Positions 25,134-33,438 of a stretch of 64,000 nucleotides of DNA are shown here, piece by piece. This DNA comes from Kineosporia sp. R_H_3 (GTDB lineage Bacteria; Actinomycetota; Actinomycetes; Actinomycetales; Kineosporiaceae): NCBI RefSeq assembly GCF_002198675.1, contig NZ_MWLL01000247.1, positions 1 through 64,000 of the forward strand, written 5' to 3'. Numbering within the stretch: the stretch's first letter is position 1; every line of letters begins with the position of its first letter. The notes below the pieces were generated by a model. It saw only the letters and a program-made list of their open reading frames with translations, made no database searches and was not told the DNA's origin. A program made the position numbers and the translations under genes.

Positions 25134-26117
25134 ATGGTCCTCCCCGCCGAACGGCCCCGCCGCACCGACGACGTCGACCCCGCCACGCTCGCGATCCGGG
25201 CCACGGGCCTCGTGAAGCGCTTCGGGTCCGGGCCGCACGCGGTGGACGCCGTCCGTGACCTGTCGGTGAGCGTGCGGCAGGGCGAGCGGGTGGCGTACAT
25301 CGGGCCGAACGGCGCCGGGAAGTCGACGTCCATCAAGATCCTCACGGGCATCCTGCGGCCGACGCACGGCTCGGCGACCGTGCTCGGGCTCGTGCCGTGG
25401 CAGGACCGCCGCCGGCTCGCCGCGCGGACCGGCACCCTCTTCGGCCAGCGCTCGCAGCTGTGGTTCGAGCTGACGCCCCGGCAGTCGTTCCGGATGCTCG
25501 CCGCGATCTACGGCCTCGACCGGGGGCGTGAGCAGCGCCGCGTCGCCGAGCTCGGCGAGCTGCTCGACGCGGCCGACCTCTTCGACGCCCCGGTCCGGAC
25601 CCTCTCGCTCGGCCAGCGGATGCGCTGCGAGCTGGCGGCCTGCCTGCTCCACGAGCCGGAGATCCTCTTCCTCGACGAGCCGACGATCGGCCTCGACCTG
25701 CTCGCCAAGCGCCGGCTGCGCGAGCTGCTCGTCGAGCTCAACGAGGCGGCCGGGACGACGGTCTTCCTCACCTCGCACGACGTCGCCGACATCGAGCACG
25801 TCGCCGAGCGGGTCGTCGTCATCGACCACGGCCGGGTCGTCTACGACGACGACGTCCCGACGCTGCGGCGCAGCCTGCTCGCGACGAAGCTCGTCGACGT
25901 CGGGCTCGGCGGCCCGGCACCGGTCATCGTGCTGGACGGCGTCCGTGAGGTCGCACGGGACGACGCCCTGCTGCGGCTGTCGGTCGACACGACGCGGACG
26001 TCGATCCGGTCGGTGCTCGACGTCGTCCTCGACCGGTGCGACGTCGTCGACATCTCGGTCGTCGACCCGCCGCTGGAGCAGGTCATCGCGGAGATCTTCG
26101 CGGCGGAGCAGGTGTGA
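25134..26117 (+). CDS. ABC-2 type exporter, ATP-binding subunit
   Basis: 327 residues. Walker A GPNGAGKST (about 55-63), an LSLGQRMR signature loop, Walker B ILFLDEPTIGLD and the H-loop LTSHDV are all intact. The variant signature (LSLGQ) is seen in the DrrA-like/YadG-like exporters paired with two different ABC-2 permeases. A GTG at 25131 is an alternative start. The stop overlaps the next gene start (GTGA), so the subunits are translationally coupled. Confidence 0.9.
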   Translation: MVLPAERPRRTDDVDPATLAIRATGLVKRFGSGPHAVDAVRDLSVSVRQGERVAYIGPNGAGKSTSIKILTGILRPTHGSATVLGLVPWQDRRRLAARTGTLFGQRSQLWFELTPRQSFRMLAAIYGLDRGREQRRVAELGELLDAADLFDAPVRTLSLGQRMRCELAACLLHEPEILFLDEPTIGLDLLAKRRLRELLVELNEAAGTTVFLTSHDVADIEHVAERVVVIDHGRVVYDDDVPTLRRSLLATKLVDVGLGGPAPVIVLDGVREVARDDALLRLSVDTTRTSIRSVLDVVLDRCDVVDISVVDPPLEQVIAEIFAAEQV

Positions 26118-26950
26118 GCGCGCCCGTCCGGGGCCCGGCCGTGCCGACCTCCCCGGGCCTGACACCGGCCCTCGTGCTCCGCCGGCTCGCCGTCCCGGCG
26201 GCGACGGCGAGCCGGCGCGTCCTCGCCGACCGCGGCGGCCTCGTCACGTCCGTCGTCTTCTTCCTCCTCGTCTCGGTCGTCCTCTCGGCGCTCTGGCGCG
26301 CCGCGGCGGGCCCGTCGGGCACCGTCGTCGGGTACACGGCGGCCGAGCTCACCTGGTACGCGTTCGCCGCCGAGGCCGCGGTGTGCACGATCGACCTGCG
26401 GCTCATCGAGCGGATCGGCGAGGACATCTCCTCCGGCTCGGTCGCGGTGGAGATGCTCCGGCCGCTGCCGGTCGTCGCCGTCCGGCTCGCGGTCGAGGCC
26501 GGGCGCGCCCTGGGCCGGCTCGTCGCCCTGGTCGTCGTCGGGTCGGGGGTCGCCTGGCTGCTCGCCGGACCGCCGCCGGACGCCCTGCACGGGCTCCTCG
26601 CGCTCGTGTCGCTCGTGCTCGGCGTCGTCGTCAACGTCGCCGCGCAGCACGTCGTCGCGTCCGCGGCGTTCCGGCTGCGGGACGTGCGGGCGACCTGGTT
26701 CCTCTACCAGAAGACGGTCTTCATCCTCGGCGGCATGCTCCTGCCGCTCGAGGTGCTGCCCGGCGCCCTGCGGACGCTGGCCCTGTGGTGCCCGTTCATG
26801 GCGATGGCGTACGCCCCGGCGCGCCTGGCCACCGGTCACGGGACGGCGCTGCTGCTGCTCGTGCAGGTCGGCTGGCTCGTCGTCCTCGTGGCCGCCGCGG
26901 CGTTCGTCTTCGCCCGGGGCCAGCGCCGGCTCGAGGTCGTGGGCGGATGA
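26114..26950 (+). CDS. ABC-2 type exporter, permease subunit 1
   Basis: 278 residues, about six TM helices, resembling ABC-2 membrane proteins of the PF06182-like group (FRLRDVRATWFLYQKTVFILGGMLLPLEVLP). It heterodimerises presumably with the next permease and is powered by the upstream ATPase. The GTG start overlaps the ATPase stop by four bases, and its own stop overlaps the next ATG. The substrate is unknown. Confidence 0.85.
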   Translation: MSAPVRGPAVPTSPGLTPALVLRRLAVPAATASRRVLADRGGLVTSVVFFLLVSVVLSALWRAAAGPSGTVVGYTAAELTWYAFAAEAAVCTIDLRLIERIGEDISSGSVAVEMLRPLPVVAVRLAVEAGRALGRLVALVVVGSGVAWLLAGPPPDALHGLLALVSLVLGVVVNVAAQHVVASAAFRLRDVRATWFLYQKTVFILGGMLLPLEVLPGALRTLALWCPFMAMAYAPARLATGHGTALLLLVQVGWLVVLVAAAAFVFARGQRRLEVVGG

Positions 26951-27714
26951 GCCAGACCCTCGCCGTGGTGCGGGCCGCGTTCACCGACGCGACCGCGCGG
27001 CCCGCGGCCTTCTGGACCCAGGTCGGCGCGATGATGGCGAACGACCTGGCGATGATCGCGTTCTGGATCCTCTTCTTCCACCAGGTCCGTTCCGTGCGGG
27101 GCTGGGACGCCGACCGGGTCTTCCTGCTGTTCGCGATCCTCGCGACCGCCGCCGGCATCGTCCTGGGCTTCCTCTCGAACGCCCGCCGGATCCCCGAGCT
27201 CGTCGAGACCGGCTCCCTCGACGAGGCGCTTTCCCTGCCCATGAGCCCGCTGCGCTACCTGCTCGTGCGGCGCGTCGACACGGTGAACGTCGGCGACGTC
27301 GTCTTCGGGGTCGTGCTCTTCCTCGTGACCGGGCACCCGACGCCGCAGCGGGCCGCGCTCTTCGTCGGGGGCGTCGTCGTCGCCGCGACGCTGCTCACGG
27401 CGTTCCTCGTGACCCTCGGCTCCGTCGTGTTCTTCACCGGCCGCGGCGAGCCGGGCGCACTGGGGATGCACGCGATCCTGCTGCTCGCCGGCTATCCCGT
27501 CGACATCTTCACCGGCGCCGCGAAGGGGCTGCTCTACACCCTCGTGCCGGCAGCCTTCGTCGCCGCCGTCCCGGCCCGGATCGTCGACGCGCCGTCCTGG
27601 CGGGACGTCGCGCTCATGCTGCTCGCGACGGTGGTGTTCGTCCTGCTGGCCCGGACGGCGTTCGGTCTGGGGCTGCGGCGTTACACGTCCGGCTCGGCGT
27701 GGGGCCGGGCCTGA
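26947..27714 (+). CDS. ABC-2 type exporter, permease subunit 2
   Basis: 255 residues, six TM helices, same ABC-2 membrane family as the preceding gene but divergent in sequence. ATGA overlap with the upstream permease. Landmark segments are ARRIPELVETGSLDEALSLP and YPVDIFTGAAKGLLYTLVPAAF, both typical of this three-gene exporter type. The operon ends at a perfect 12-bp hairpin. Confidence 0.86.
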   Translation: MSQTLAVVRAAFTDATARPAAFWTQVGAMMANDLAMIAFWILFFHQVRSVRGWDADRVFLLFAILATAAGIVLGFLSNARRIPELVETGSLDEALSLPMSPLRYLLVRRVDTVNVGDVVFGVVLFLVTGHPTPQRAALFVGGVVVAATLLTAFLVTLGSVVFFTGRGEPGALGMHAILLLAGYPVDIFTGAAKGLLYTLVPAAFVAAVPARIVDAPSWRDVALMLLATVVFVLLARTAFGLGLRRYTSGSAWGRA

Positions 27715-27729
27715 GCACCCGGCCCCACG
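27698..27729. terminator. Perfect 12-bp-arm hairpin between exporter operon and FkbM gene
   Basis: CGTGGGGCCGGG (27698-27709), 8-nt loop, CCCGGCCCCACG (27718-27729). It spans the exporter stop codon and precedes the stop of the convergent gene, so it can end transcripts from both sides. Confidence 0.7.
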
Positions 27730-27735
27730 ACCGGC

Positions 27736-28803
27736 TCAGGCGGACGGGACCGCGGGCTCGCTCGTGCGCAGGTCCGCGACGGCGGGGACGGTGTCCGGCG
27801 CCTGCGACGGGCGGCCCTGCGTGAGGTGCTCGGGGAGGAACAGGACGTCGGTGGTGCGGCTGATCGTCGTGACGTCGACCGGGGCGCCGGCCAGGTCGTG
27901 CGCGGTGTAGCCGAGGCCGGCGAGCCGGTCGAAGGCCGCGAGCTCGGCGTCCCAGTCGGGGTGCTGGGTGCCCCAGCCGATCTCGCAGAGGATCGCCGGC
28001 CGCGGCGACCACCGCTCGAGCGCCGCGAGCATCCCGCCGAAGACCCGCCACTCGGCGCCCTCGACGTCGATCTTCACCAGGCACGGCGTGCCCTCGACGC
28101 CGACGCCGTCGAACGTGTCCACCGCGACGGTCACGGGCACCATGTCGGCGCTCGTGCGGCCCTTGACCATCGTGTTCCACCCGAGGTTGCCCTGCGCCGC
28201 GACGTAGAGCTCGACGTCCGCGGCGGCGTCGCTCAGCCCGACCTCGTGGACGACGGCGGTGCACGGCAGCCGCTCCGCGGTGACCCGGCACAGCTCGGCG
28301 AGGTGCGGCAAGGGCTCGAACAGGTGGACGGTGCCGCGGAAGCGGGCCTGCTCGCAGAGCGTCTGGCTGAAGTAGCCGATGTTCGCCCCGACATCGAGCA
28401 CCAGCCCGTCGGGGTCGACGTAGGGCGCGACCGCGCCGATGAGGCGTTCGTAGTTCGGCCGGCGCCGCTCGAACCAGGCGAGGGCGTCGGCGTAGCTGAC
28501 GGACGTCGCCTGGTGCACCGGCGGCGCGGGCGGGGCCGGCTTGGGCTTCGGCGGGGCCGGCTTCGGGGGCGCCGGCTTCGGCGCGGCAGCAGCCGTCGAG
28601 GAGACCGTCCGCAGGGTGCCCGGCCACACGAGACGGGCGACCTGGCGGCGCCCCGAGCGCACCAGCTCGGCCGGTCCGCCGCGCCGGTAGGCACGGACGA
28701 GCCGGCGTGCTGCTGCATGCGCCCGGGTACGGACGGCGCTCACGGACCCTCTGTCGGACACCCTCGTCACCTCGACATCAACGATTCCGGGCACGCCAAG
28801 CAT
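27736..28803 (-). CDS. FkbM family SAM-dependent methyltransferase
   Basis: 355 residues from ATG 28803; GTG codons at 28761 and 28743 are plausible later starts. A basic N-terminal region is followed by a Pro/Lys-rich linker (PKPAPPKPAPPK type, about 73-95). A Rossmann methyltransferase then begins with LVLDVGANIGYFSQTL (SAM motif I) and has LVKIDVEGAEWRVFGGM, the FkbM signature. Such enzymes O-methylate sugars or polyketides; no glycan cluster is adjacent. It is divergent from the glucosidase gene. Confidence 0.85.
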   Translation of the reverse strand: MLGVPGIVDVEVTRVSDRGSVSAVRTRAHAAARRLVRAYRRGGPAELVRSGRRQVARLVWPGTLRTVSSTAAAAPKPAPPKPAPPKPKPAPPAPPVHQATSVSYADALAWFERRRPNYERLIGAVAPYVDPDGLVLDVGANIGYFSQTLCEQARFRGTVHLFEPLPHLAELCRVTAERLPCTAVVHEVGLSDAAADVELYVAAQGNLGWNTMVKGRTSADMVPVTVAVDTFDGVGVEGTPCLVKIDVEGAEWRVFGGMLAALERWSPRPAILCEIGWGTQHPDWDAELAAFDRLAGLGYTAHDLAGAPVDVTTISRTTDVLFLPEHLTQGRPSQAPDTVPAVADLRTSEPAVPSA

Positions 28804-28956
28804 GTCGCTCAGCGTGTTCGATCAACAGCGGAATGTAGTGCATTCTGTCGTCGGGCGGGCGGCTCACGGCGGAGAGGGGCCGACCGGTGCCGGGACCCGT
28901 CGACGGGCCGGACCGCACGAAACACGCGTGACACCTGACGACGGGACGCTATCGAC

Positions 28957-31671
28957 GTGACGGCAGCCGACAGCAGCGGGCGCTGGTCCCCGCCCCGGGA
29001 CACCGCGGAGCACGCACGCCTCGCGGAGGCGGCGGGCCCGGACGCGCCCTGGCGGCTGTGGGGCCCCTACGTCGCGGGGCGGCAGTGGGGCACGGTCCGG
29101 GAGGACTACTCGGCGTCCGGCGACGCGTGGAACGCCTTCCCGTTCGACCACGCGCACAAGCGCGCCTACCGCTGGGGCGAGGACGGGCTCGGCGCGGTCT
29201 GCGACCGGTTCGGCTTCCTCAACCTCGGCGTCGCGCTGTGGAACACCCGCGACGACCGGATCAAGGAGCGGCTCTTCGGGCTGGCCAACGGCGAGGGCAA
29301 CCACGGCGAGGACGTCAAGGAGTACTGGTGGGCCGTCGACGGCACCCCGACGCACTCCTGGATGCAGTGGATGTACCGGTACCCGCAGGCCGCGTTCCCG
29401 TACGAGCAGCTGCGCGCGGAGAACGCCGCACGCGGCCGTGACGAGCGCGAGTACGAGCTCGGCGACACGGGTGTCCTCGACGGCAACCGGTTCTTCGACG
29501 TCCTCGTCACGTACGCGAAGGCGGACCCGGACGACCTCTGCGTCGAGATCACGGCGACGAACCAGGGCCCCGACGCCGCCCCGCTGCACCTGCTGCCGCA
29601 GCTGTGGTTCCGCAACACGTGGGCCTGGGGCCGGGACGGCCGCAAGCCCACGATGCACCAGCTGCTGCCGCCGACGTTCACGGTGACCGGGCTGGAGGCC
29701 GTCGAGGTCGAGCACGCCCACCTCGGCCGCTACCACCTCGCGGCCGAGGGCACGCCCGTGCTCCTGTTCTGCGACAACGAGACCGACGCCGTCGAGCTCT
29801 TCGGTGCCGCCCGGAACGCGACCCCGTACCCGAAGGGCTCGGTCGACAGGCGGGTCGTCCACGGGGACACGAGCGTCGTCAACCCGTTCGACGAGGGCAC
29901 CAAGGTCGCCGTCTGGTACGTCTTCGACGCGGTCCCGGCAGGCGAGTCGGTGACGGTCCGGCTCCGGCTCGGCCGTGCGCTGCCGACGGCCGCCACGTTC
30001 GGTCCGGAGTTCGACGCGGTGCTCGCCGCGCGCCGGCAGGAGGCGGACGACTTCTACGCGCAGGTCGTGCACCCCGACATGCCGGACGAGGACCGGCACG
30101 TCGCCCGTCGGGCCTACGCCGGCCTGCTGTGGACCAAGCAGGTCTACCGGTACGACGTCCAGGAGTGGCTCGAGACCGACCCCTCACCGGACCCCGCCCC
30201 GGGCCGGCGCGACACGCCGGGCGTGCGGAACACCGGGTGGAAGCACCTGTACCTCGCGGACGTGCTCTCCATGCCCGACGAGTGGGAGTACCCGTGGTTC
30301 GCCGCGTGGGACCTCGCGTTCCACGCGATCCCGCTCGCGCACGTCGACCCCGGCTTCGCCAAGGAGCAGCTGCTCCTCATGTGCCGTGAGTGGGCGATGC
30401 ACCCGAACGGCCAGCTCCCGGCGTACGAGTGGGCGTTCGGCGACGTCAACCCGCCCGTGCACGCGTGGGCCGCCTGGCACGTCTACCGGATCGACGGCTA
30501 CCGCGACAAGGACTTCCTCATCCGGGTCTTCACCAAGCTGCTCCTCAACTTCTCCTGGTGGGTCAACCGCAAGGACGCCAACGGTTCCAACGTCTTCGAG
30601 GGCGGCTTCCTCGGGATGGACAACATCGCGCTGTTCGACCGGTCGGCACCGCTGCCGCCGGGCTTCCGCCTCGAGCAGTCGGACGCGACGAGCTGGATGG
30701 CCTTCTACTGCCAGCAGATGTTCAAGATCGCGCTCGAGCTCGCGCGCACCGACAAGGCGTGGGACGACGTCGCGACGAAGTTCTTCGAGCACTTCCTCGC
30801 GATCGCCCAGGCGATGCGGTCGTTCGGCTCGCAGGGCGAGAGCCTGTGGCACGAGGAGGACGGCTTCTTCTACGACATGCTCGTCGCCCCCGACGGCTCG
30901 ACCCAGCCGCTGCGGGTGCGTTCGATGGTCGGGCTGCTGCCGATCCTCGCGGCGACCGAGGTGCCGGCCTGGGTCGGCGAGGAGTGCCCGGATCTGTCCG
31001 CCCGGATGCGCTGGCTGCAACGCCGCCGCCCCGAGCTGGTCCGCCCGCTGCTGTTCTCCAAGGGGGCGGGGGAGCGCAAGATCCTGCTCTCCCTCGTCGA
31101 CCCGACCCGGCTGCGGCGCATCCTCGAGCGGGTCTTCGACCCCGAGGAGTTCTTCTCCCCGTACGGGATCCGCTCGCTCACGGCGTCCTGCCGGCAGCCG
31201 ATCACCGCGCACGTCGCGGGCCGGGACGCCTCGATCGAGTACGAGCCGGGGGAGTCCCGGACGAACCTGTTCGGCGGCAACTCGAACTGGCGCGGGCCGA
31301 TCTGGTTCCCGGTGAACGTCCTGCTCGCCGACAAGCTCCGCACCATCGGCCGGCACTTCGGCGACACGTTCCAGATCGAGATCCCGACCGGCTCGGGCAA
31401 GCTCCACACCCTCGTCGAGGCCGCCGACATCATCGACAACGGCCTCACGGCGCTGTTCCGGCCGGTGGCGGGCCGCCGCCCCGCGGACGGCGACCGGATC
31501 GAGGCCTCGCCCGACCCGCTCTGGGCCGACCACCCGACGTTCAGCGAGTACTTCGACGGCGACACCGGCGAGGGCCTCGGGGCGAGCCACCAGACCGGCT
31601 GGACGGCGCTCGTGGCGCACCTGCTGAACCCCAGGCTGCCCCCGGACCCGCGGCGCAAGGGCTGGGCCTGA
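28957..31671 (+). CDS. Large GH63-like glucosidase (MGH1-like (alpha/alpha)6 barrel)
   Basis: 904 residues, cytosolic. The N-terminal beta-rich region has LWGPYVAGRQWGTVREDYS and WNAFPFDHAHKRAYRWGED. The C-terminal helical barrel has EYPWFAAWDLAFHAIPLAHVDP, ANGSNVFEGGFLGMDNI and SNWRGPIWFPVNVLL. This pattern fits bacterial glucosidases related to GH63 and mannosylglycerate hydrolases. The acid/base pair would be the Asp of AAWDLAFH and a Glu/Asp in the barrel, which I cannot assign with certainty. The GTG start at 28957 lacks a strong ribosome site. The nearby GH13 genes suggest intracellular alpha-glucan or osmolyte metabolism. Confidence 0.83.
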   Translation: MTAADSSGRWSPPRDTAEHARLAEAAGPDAPWRLWGPYVAGRQWGTVREDYSASGDAWNAFPFDHAHKRAYRWGEDGLGAVCDRFGFLNLGVALWNTRDDRIKERLFGLANGEGNHGEDVKEYWWAVDGTPTHSWMQWMYRYPQAAFPYEQLRAENAARGRDEREYELGDTGVLDGNRFFDVLVTYAKADPDDLCVEITATNQGPDAAPLHLLPQLWFRNTWAWGRDGRKPTMHQLLPPTFTVTGLEAVEVEHAHLGRYHLAAEGTPVLLFCDNETDAVELFGAARNATPYPKGSVDRRVVHGDTSVVNPFDEGTKVAVWYVFDAVPAGESVTVRLRLGRALPTAATFGPEFDAVLAARRQEADDFYAQVVHPDMPDEDRHVARRAYAGLLWTKQVYRYDVQEWLETDPSPDPAPGRRDTPGVRNTGWKHLYLADVLSMPDEWEYPWFAAWDLAFHAIPLAHVDPGFAKEQLLLMCREWAMHPNGQLPAYEWAFGDVNPPVHAWAAWHVYRIDGYRDKDFLIRVFTKLLLNFSWWVNRKDANGSNVFEGGFLGMDNIALFDRSAPLPPGFRLEQSDATSWMAFYCQQMFKIALELARTDKAWDDVATKFFEHFLAIAQAMRSFGSQGESLWHEEDGFFYDMLVAPDGSTQPLRVRSMVGLLPILAATEVPAWVGEECPDLSARMRWLQRRRPELVRPLLFSKGAGERKILLSLVDPTRLRRILERVFDPEEFFSPYGIRSLTASCRQPITAHVAGRDASIEYEPGESRTNLFGGNSNWRGPIWFPVNVLLADKLRTIGRHFGDTFQIEIPTGSGKLHTLVEAADIIDNGLTALFRPVAGRRPADGDRIEASPDPLWADHPTFSEYFDGDTGEGLGASHQTGWTALVAHLLNPRLPPDPRRKGWA

Positions 31672-31684
31672 GACCGCAGCCCCG

Positions 31685-31714
31685 GGCGCTCGCGGGCCTC
31701 AGCTCGCGAGCGCC
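31685..31714. terminator. 10-bp-arm hairpin after the GH63-like gene
   Basis: GGCGCTCGCG (31685-31694) pairs with CGCGAGCGCC (31705-31714). The stop of the convergent small gene (31699) lies in the loop, so this probably acts in both directions. Confidence 0.6.
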
Positions 31715-32079
31715 TGCCCGCCGCCCGTGAGGTACCGCAGCGCCGAGGCGGTGTCGGGGCAGGCCTGCGCCCGCACCCCGCCGCCCACCGTGCCCCAGCC
31801 GCGGACGACCACCGCGACGAGCCCGTTCGCGCCGACGACCGCGACCCGGCAGCGCCGCGGGCCGTAGGTGCGCCGGTTGGCGAGCTTGGCCTCGGACAGC
31901 AGGCGCGGCGACGGGAGCATGCCGTGGATGTCGACGAGGACCAGCGGTGTGCCCTCCGCCCGCGCCACCTCCTGCTCGCTCGCGGCGACCCGGGCAATCA
32001 GGGTCGCCTCGTCGGTGCTGCGCAGGTCGACGTACAGGTAGGGGACCCCGCCGTGGTCGCGCCACTCGCACCCGTCCAT
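31699..32079 (-). CDS. Small SpoIIAA-like (STAS-fold type) protein
   Basis: 126 residues. ATG 32079 is chosen because GAGGAGG lies five bases upstream. The order of segments (VPYLYVDLRSTDEATLI, TPLVLVDIHGM, LANRRTYGPRRCRVAVVGANGL, then a C-terminal DTASALRYL) resembles the SpoIIAA-like/STAS-related proteins of unknown function. No phosphorylatable DS motif of anti-anti-sigma factors is visible, so a role in sigma-factor control is not claimed. Confidence 0.65.
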   Translation of the reverse strand: MDGCEWRDHGGVPYLYVDLRSTDEATLIARVAASEQEVARAEGTPLVLVDIHGMLPSPRLLSEAKLANRRTYGPRRCRVAVVGANGLVAVVVRGWGTVGGGVRAQACPDTASALRYLTGGGQALAS

Positions 32080-32085
32080 GCCCAC

Positions 32086-32533
32086 CTCCTCAGAACCGGC
32101 CGCGCGCAGGCGGTCGGGCCGGCCCCGGCGGCCGGCATGTCCATGATCGGCGGACCCGACCCGGTCCGGGAGCCGCCGCCCGGTCGACGGCCGCACGGGT
32201 GAGCCGTCACCGGTCGTGACCGGTCGGCGCACGGGCGACGGTGCGACGTCCGGTGCTCCGGCCCGGGCGCAGGGACCGGTGCCGGTCGCAGCCCGCCGCG
32301 CGGATGCTCGGGTCGATGCTCGGGTCCGGATGGCCGTGATCACGACGCAGGGGACCCGAGCGCGGACCCGAGCTCGCCCCGTCACGGCTGCGTCTGTCGT
32401 CGCAGGGGTGGTGCACGTCAGGGCGTGCGCCCGGGCGGCGGCGCTGCGGGCAGCGTGGCTCGCTGGTGATGGCAGAGCAAAGCACCCGGCAGTGGAGCGG
32501 TGACCTCCGGCGCCCGGCGTCGGGAACCGGGGG
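32086..32533. other. Gene-free 448-bp stretch with a nested dyad
   Basis: No reading frame here has a ribosome site plus protein-like composition on either strand. It lies upstream of the SpoIIAA-like gene and downstream of the DUF4184 gene. Its notable content is the duplicated inverted element at 32303-32373, listed separately. Confidence 0.6.
32303..32373. repeat. Paired direct and inverted 9-mers with 12-bp periodicity
   Basis: GCTCGGGTC occurs at 32306-32314 and 32318-32326, within a perfect 12-bp tandem unit GATGCTCGGGTC. Its reverse complement GACCCGAGC occurs at 32353-32361 and 32365-32373, again 12 bp apart. The two halves mirror each other around a 26-bp centre containing TGATCA. 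It could be a multimeric operator or a cruciform-forming element. Confidence 0.8.
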
Positions 32534-33346
32534 TCAGCGGACGGCGGACGGTGCCGGCCGCCGTGAGCTCAGGAGCAGCGTCGCGGCCGCGACGGCGAGC
32601 GCCGCGGCGACCCCCGCCGAGCCGCCGCCGGTGAGCACGTGCCACGTGAGGCTGTGGCCGCCGCCGCCCGCGAGCAGGGCGGCGACGCCGTCGTGCGCCG
32701 CGCCCGTGAGCGCGGCACCGAGGACGGCACCGGCTGCGACGGCCCGCAGCCGCAGGCCGGGGAGGCGCCGCCCCCGCGCCGCGGCCGGCTCGACGGGGGC
32801 CGGGGCGGCGCGGCGCCACCGCAGGACCAGGTCGACCACGAGGACGACGAGCCCGAGCGCGCTGCAGACGACCTGGGCCCACTCGGCGCCGGAGTACCGG
32901 CCGTGCACCTGCGCGAGCCAGGGCACGTGCTCGGAGCCCCAGTGGCCGTCGTGCGTGAAGCCGTCCCAGAGCACGTGCGTCGCCGCGCCGACGACGAGCG
33001 AGACGACCGTCATGCCGAGCGCCGCGGGCCGCAGGTACCGGCGCAGCCCGCTGCCGGCGTCCGGGTGCAGCCGGCGGCGGACCGCCGCCGGGGCCAGCAG
33101 GACGGCCGCCGGGGCGAGCAGCGCCTGCCACACCGCGAAGACGGCCAGACCGAGGACGACGTCCGCGCCGAGGACGCCGGCCACCGCCTCGTGGGTGAGG
33201 CCGGAGCCGAACGGCGACGGGACGTAGTACGGGATGTCGGGCGCCATGCTCCCGATGACGAGCGCGGCCGGGACGAGCGCGACCCGTCCGCGGGTCCAGC
33301 GCATGAGCGGCAGGACGGCGGCGGGGTGGCTCCCGGTGAACGGCAT
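32534..33346 (-). CDS. DUF4184 family membrane protein
   Basis: 270 residues with about six TM helices. The N terminus MPFTGSHPAAVLPLMRW is the hallmark of DUF4184, and the early GSMAPDIPYYVP plus the later HVLWDGFTHDGHWG carry conserved Asp/His residues like membrane-bound metal-dependent hydrolases of the YdjM/LexA-induced type. Function unknown. It follows the GH13 alpha-glucosidase gene on the same strand with a 92-bp gap. Confidence 0.82.
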   Translation of the reverse strand: MPFTGSHPAAVLPLMRWTRGRVALVPAALVIGSMAPDIPYYVPSPFGSGLTHEAVAGVLGADVVLGLAVFAVWQALLAPAAVLLAPAAVRRRLHPDAGSGLRRYLRPAALGMTVVSLVVGAATHVLWDGFTHDGHWGSEHVPWLAQVHGRYSGAEWAQVVCSALGLVVLVVDLVLRWRRAAPAPVEPAAARGRRLPGLRLRAVAAGAVLGAALTGAAHDGVAALLAGGGGHSLTWHVLTGGGSAGVAAALAVAAATLLLSSRRPAPSAVR

Positions 33347-33438
33347 GCACCCACGCTAGGCAGACCGGCGGCGCCGACGCCCCGCCGTCGCGGTGCGTCC
33401 ACGGGGTCTCCACGGGATCCCCACACCCGGGCGGCGCG

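Noticed and set aside
32303-32373. Transposon end or attachment site
   Set aside because: No transposase, integrase, tRNA end or target-site duplication nearby.
32216-32503. Plus-strand 95-codon frame in the gene-free gap
   Set aside because: Arg/Ala-rich composition, no ribosome site, overlaps the dyad element, and a mirror frame exists on the other strand.
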